Assembly (NCBI GenBank): GCA_964555235.1
Contig: CAZKRU010000123.1
Coordinates: forward strand, 1-7,262
From: CAZKRU01 sp964555235
Lineage (GTDB): Bacteria > Verrucomicrobiota > Verrucomicrobiia > Methylacidiphilales > CAMAQI01
Length of the DNA stretch: 7,262 bases
Direction: 5' to 3'
Shown: in pieces, positions 6,664 through 7,262 of the stretch
Numbering within the stretch: the first letter of the stretch is position 1
Layout: each line of letters opens with the position of its first letter
Made by a program: the position numbers and the translations under genes
Notes under the pieces: generated by a model
Databases searched by the model: none
What the model was told of the DNA's origin: nothing
The model's input: the letters and a program-made list of their open reading frames with translations, nothing else

Positions 6664-6690
6664 CGCGAATCTCGCCAATCACCGCGAATC
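6664..6690 (-). repeat. CGCG-type triad, second copy
   Basis: CGCG at 6664, CGCC at 6673 and CGCG at 6683 give spacings of 9 and 10 nt. It lies 20 nt beyond the previous CGCG triad in the same orientation. Confidence 0.5.
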
Positions 6691-6710
6691 GAATTTAAGA
6701 ATGGGAGAGG

Positions 6711-6824
6711 AGTTGGAGGCGTCGTCCTTTGGACGTCTTTTCATGGACTCGATCCACGGGCTCAAACGAGTTTGAGTCCGATGGATCGATCCTGAAAAGG
6801 GCTCCAGGGAGCCCGCCTCCAACT
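6711..6824. repeat. 114-nt nested imperfect palindrome (MITE- or REP-like)
   Basis: Paired blocks nest in order. AGTTGGAGGC (6711-6720) pairs with GCCTCCAACT (6815-6824); CTTTTCA (6737-6743) with TGAAAAG (6793-6799); GGAcTC (6745-6750, one bulged base) with GATCC (6788-6792); GATCCA (6751-6756) with TGGATC (6782-6787); CGGG (6757-6760) with TCCG (6777-6780, one G-T wobble); and CTCAAA with TTTGAG around the tip (6761-6776). Between the two outermost blocks each side can also form its own small hairpin (6723-6735 and 6800-6813). No coding sequence lies inside. Confidence 0.75.
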
Positions 6825-6852
6825 TGGGATTCTTACGTTTCGCGGGCAAAAA

Positions 6853-6884
6853 TTCCTGAATTCCTCATTTCCTGGTTTCTTCAG
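6853..6884 (+). repeat. 8-nt degenerate tandem repeat, four units
   Basis: Units TTCCTGAA, TTCCTCAT, TTCCTGGT and TTCTTCAG follow one another without gaps. They resemble the TTCCTGAGTTC-type arm of the hairpin at 3335-3354. Confidence 0.5.
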
Positions 6885-6906
6885 ACAAATTCTTTACGAG
6901 AGAACG

Positions 6907-6942
6907 ATCTTTTTCTGTTTTGGACACCAATGATATCGACTC
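6907..6942 (+). repeat. TTTTGGAC module, copy 2
   Basis: This contains ATCT, TTTTGGAC, ATGAT and GACTC in the same order as the minus strand of 6536-6569. It stands 10 nt before the TGTG triad at 6953. Together the two modules form a diverged inverted pair flanking the palindrome. Confidence 0.5.
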
Positions 6943-6952
6943 GAAAAACGAT

Positions 6953-6978
6953 TGTGACTTTTGTGCTTTTTGTGGCCA
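6953..6978 (+). repeat. TGTG-type triad, 9-nt period, second copy
   Basis: TGTG occurs at 6953, 6962 and 6971, an exact 9-nt period. It is near-identical to the reverse complement of 6460-6484. Confidence 0.65.
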
Positions 6979-7003
6979 ACTACGACTAGAGTTCTCCAAT
7001 GAA

Positions 7004-7262
7004 TCATCGACCCCGCCCTACCAAATCTTCCGCTTTTTTAACAAGCTCCATAAACTCCTGACGATCCTCCTGGCGTTGACCGAGAGACGATTCCGCCCAC
7101 TCACGAGCCTTTGTCAGCGTCGCCTCACCACGGTCCGGCGAATCCCGGAGCACCATTCCAAAGGCCGCGACGGCTGCCGCAAAGCGGGTATCACCTGAGG
7201 CGCGATCCCATGATTTTTCCTGACCCGCACGAATTGGAACCGTCAAGAGTGAGCTCTCACTT
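7004..7262 (-). CDS. C-terminal end of a VWA domain (YfbK-like) protein, partial
   Basis: Only the last 85 or so codons are present; the frame is open to the window edge, so the true start lies beyond it. A TTG at 7244-7246 is probably internal. The segment TRFAAAVAAFGMVLRDSP, then a TKAREWAESSLG helix and QEFMELVKKAEDL, match the C-terminal region of YfbK-type proteins, which carry a von Willebrand factor A domain further upstream and are often lipoproteins or membrane-associated. Their role is poorly defined. The VWA domain itself cannot be seen here, so the call depends on the tail alone. The last residues (VGRGR) are encoded by bases resembling the end of the 29-nt repeat (CGCCCTACCA at 7014-7023), so the repeat may have supplied the stop region. 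Confidence 0.75.
   Translation of the reverse strand, partial: SESSLLTVPIRAGQEKSWDRASGDTRFAAAVAAFGMVLRDSPDRGEATLTKAREWAESSLGQRQEDRQEFMELVKKAEDLVGRGR

Larger units (their letters stand above)
6301..7003. other. Gene-free stretch built of repeats
   Basis: This 700-bp region separates the sseA promoter area from the stop of the VWA-like gene. Frames open here on both strands do not resemble proteins, and they run through the palindrome and the periodic repeats. The stretch contains the second 29-nt repeat, four periodic triads, an 8-nt tandem repeat, a 114-nt palindrome, a run of eight Gs (6585-6592) and two oppositely oriented related modules. No RNA gene was recognised. Confidence 0.75.

Noticed and set aside
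6400..6678. Minus-strand 92-codon frame in the repeat region
   Set aside because: It is translated straight through the TGTG and CGCG triads; the residues simply reflect the repeats.
6460..6690. CRISPR array
   Set aside because: The repeated words are only 4-6 nt with 9-nt spacing; there are no 25-40 nt repeats with unique spacers, and no cas genes.
6711..6824. Integron attC site
   Set aside because: The ends read GTTGGAG...CTCCAAC, the opposite polarity to attC (RYYYAAC...GTTRRRY), and no integrase or cassette array is present.
6729..6989. Plus-strand 86-codon frame
   Set aside because: It runs through the palindrome, the 8-nt tandem repeat and the TGTG triad, and resembles no protein.
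1..7262. A new defence or mobile system
   Set aside because: All six genes belong to known families with housekeeping or signalling roles, and no transposase, recombinase, toxin or nuclease pair was seen apart from RuvC.

Overview
This is an ordinary bacterial chromosomal segment of roughly balanced base composition with tightly packed genes. RuvC and the repeat-rich intergenic DNA look like the Verrucomicrobiota/PVC group, but that placement comes from sequence style alone and is tentative. I found no mobile-element genes, CRISPR array, tRNA or rRNA. No clearly new multi-gene system stands out. The most unusual material is non-coding.

Layout: (1) Bases 1-283 are intergenic and carry a short TTTGTG-type periodic repeat. 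(2) Bases 284-3252 hold two plus-strand genes: a TrmH/SpoU-family RNA 2'-O-ribose methyltransferase, then a membrane CHASE2-class III nucleotide cyclase whose active-site residues predict adenylate cyclase activity. (3) Bases 3253-3431 lie between converging genes and hold a 77-nt hairpin plus one copy of a 29-nt dispersed repeat. (4) Bases 3432-6260 hold a minus-strand, operon-like block read in the order sseA (rhodanese), sufE-like, D-2-hydroxyacid dehydrogenase, ruvC, with gaps of 2, 15 and 13 nt. (5) Bases 6261-7003 are a gene-free stretch of about 740 bp made almost entirely of repeats: a second, inverted copy of the 29-nt repeat, four short 9-nt-period triads, an 8-nt tandem repeat, a 114-nt nested imperfect palindrome, and two related modules in opposite orientation. 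(6) Bases 7004-7262 hold the C-terminal end of a minus-strand von Willebrand factor A/YfbK-like protein that runs off the right edge.

Functionally, the rhodanese and SufE-like proteins form a plausible sulfur-relay pair, since both carry their persulfide-forming cysteine. RuvC is the Holliday junction resolvase; no ruvA or ruvB lies in the window. The cyclase would link an extracytoplasmic signal to cAMP. The intergenic elements share an 8-9 nt periodicity in several unrelated sequence flavours. This suggests one class of dispersed, transcript- or DNA-structure-forming repeat, and it is the part of the window most worth following up.
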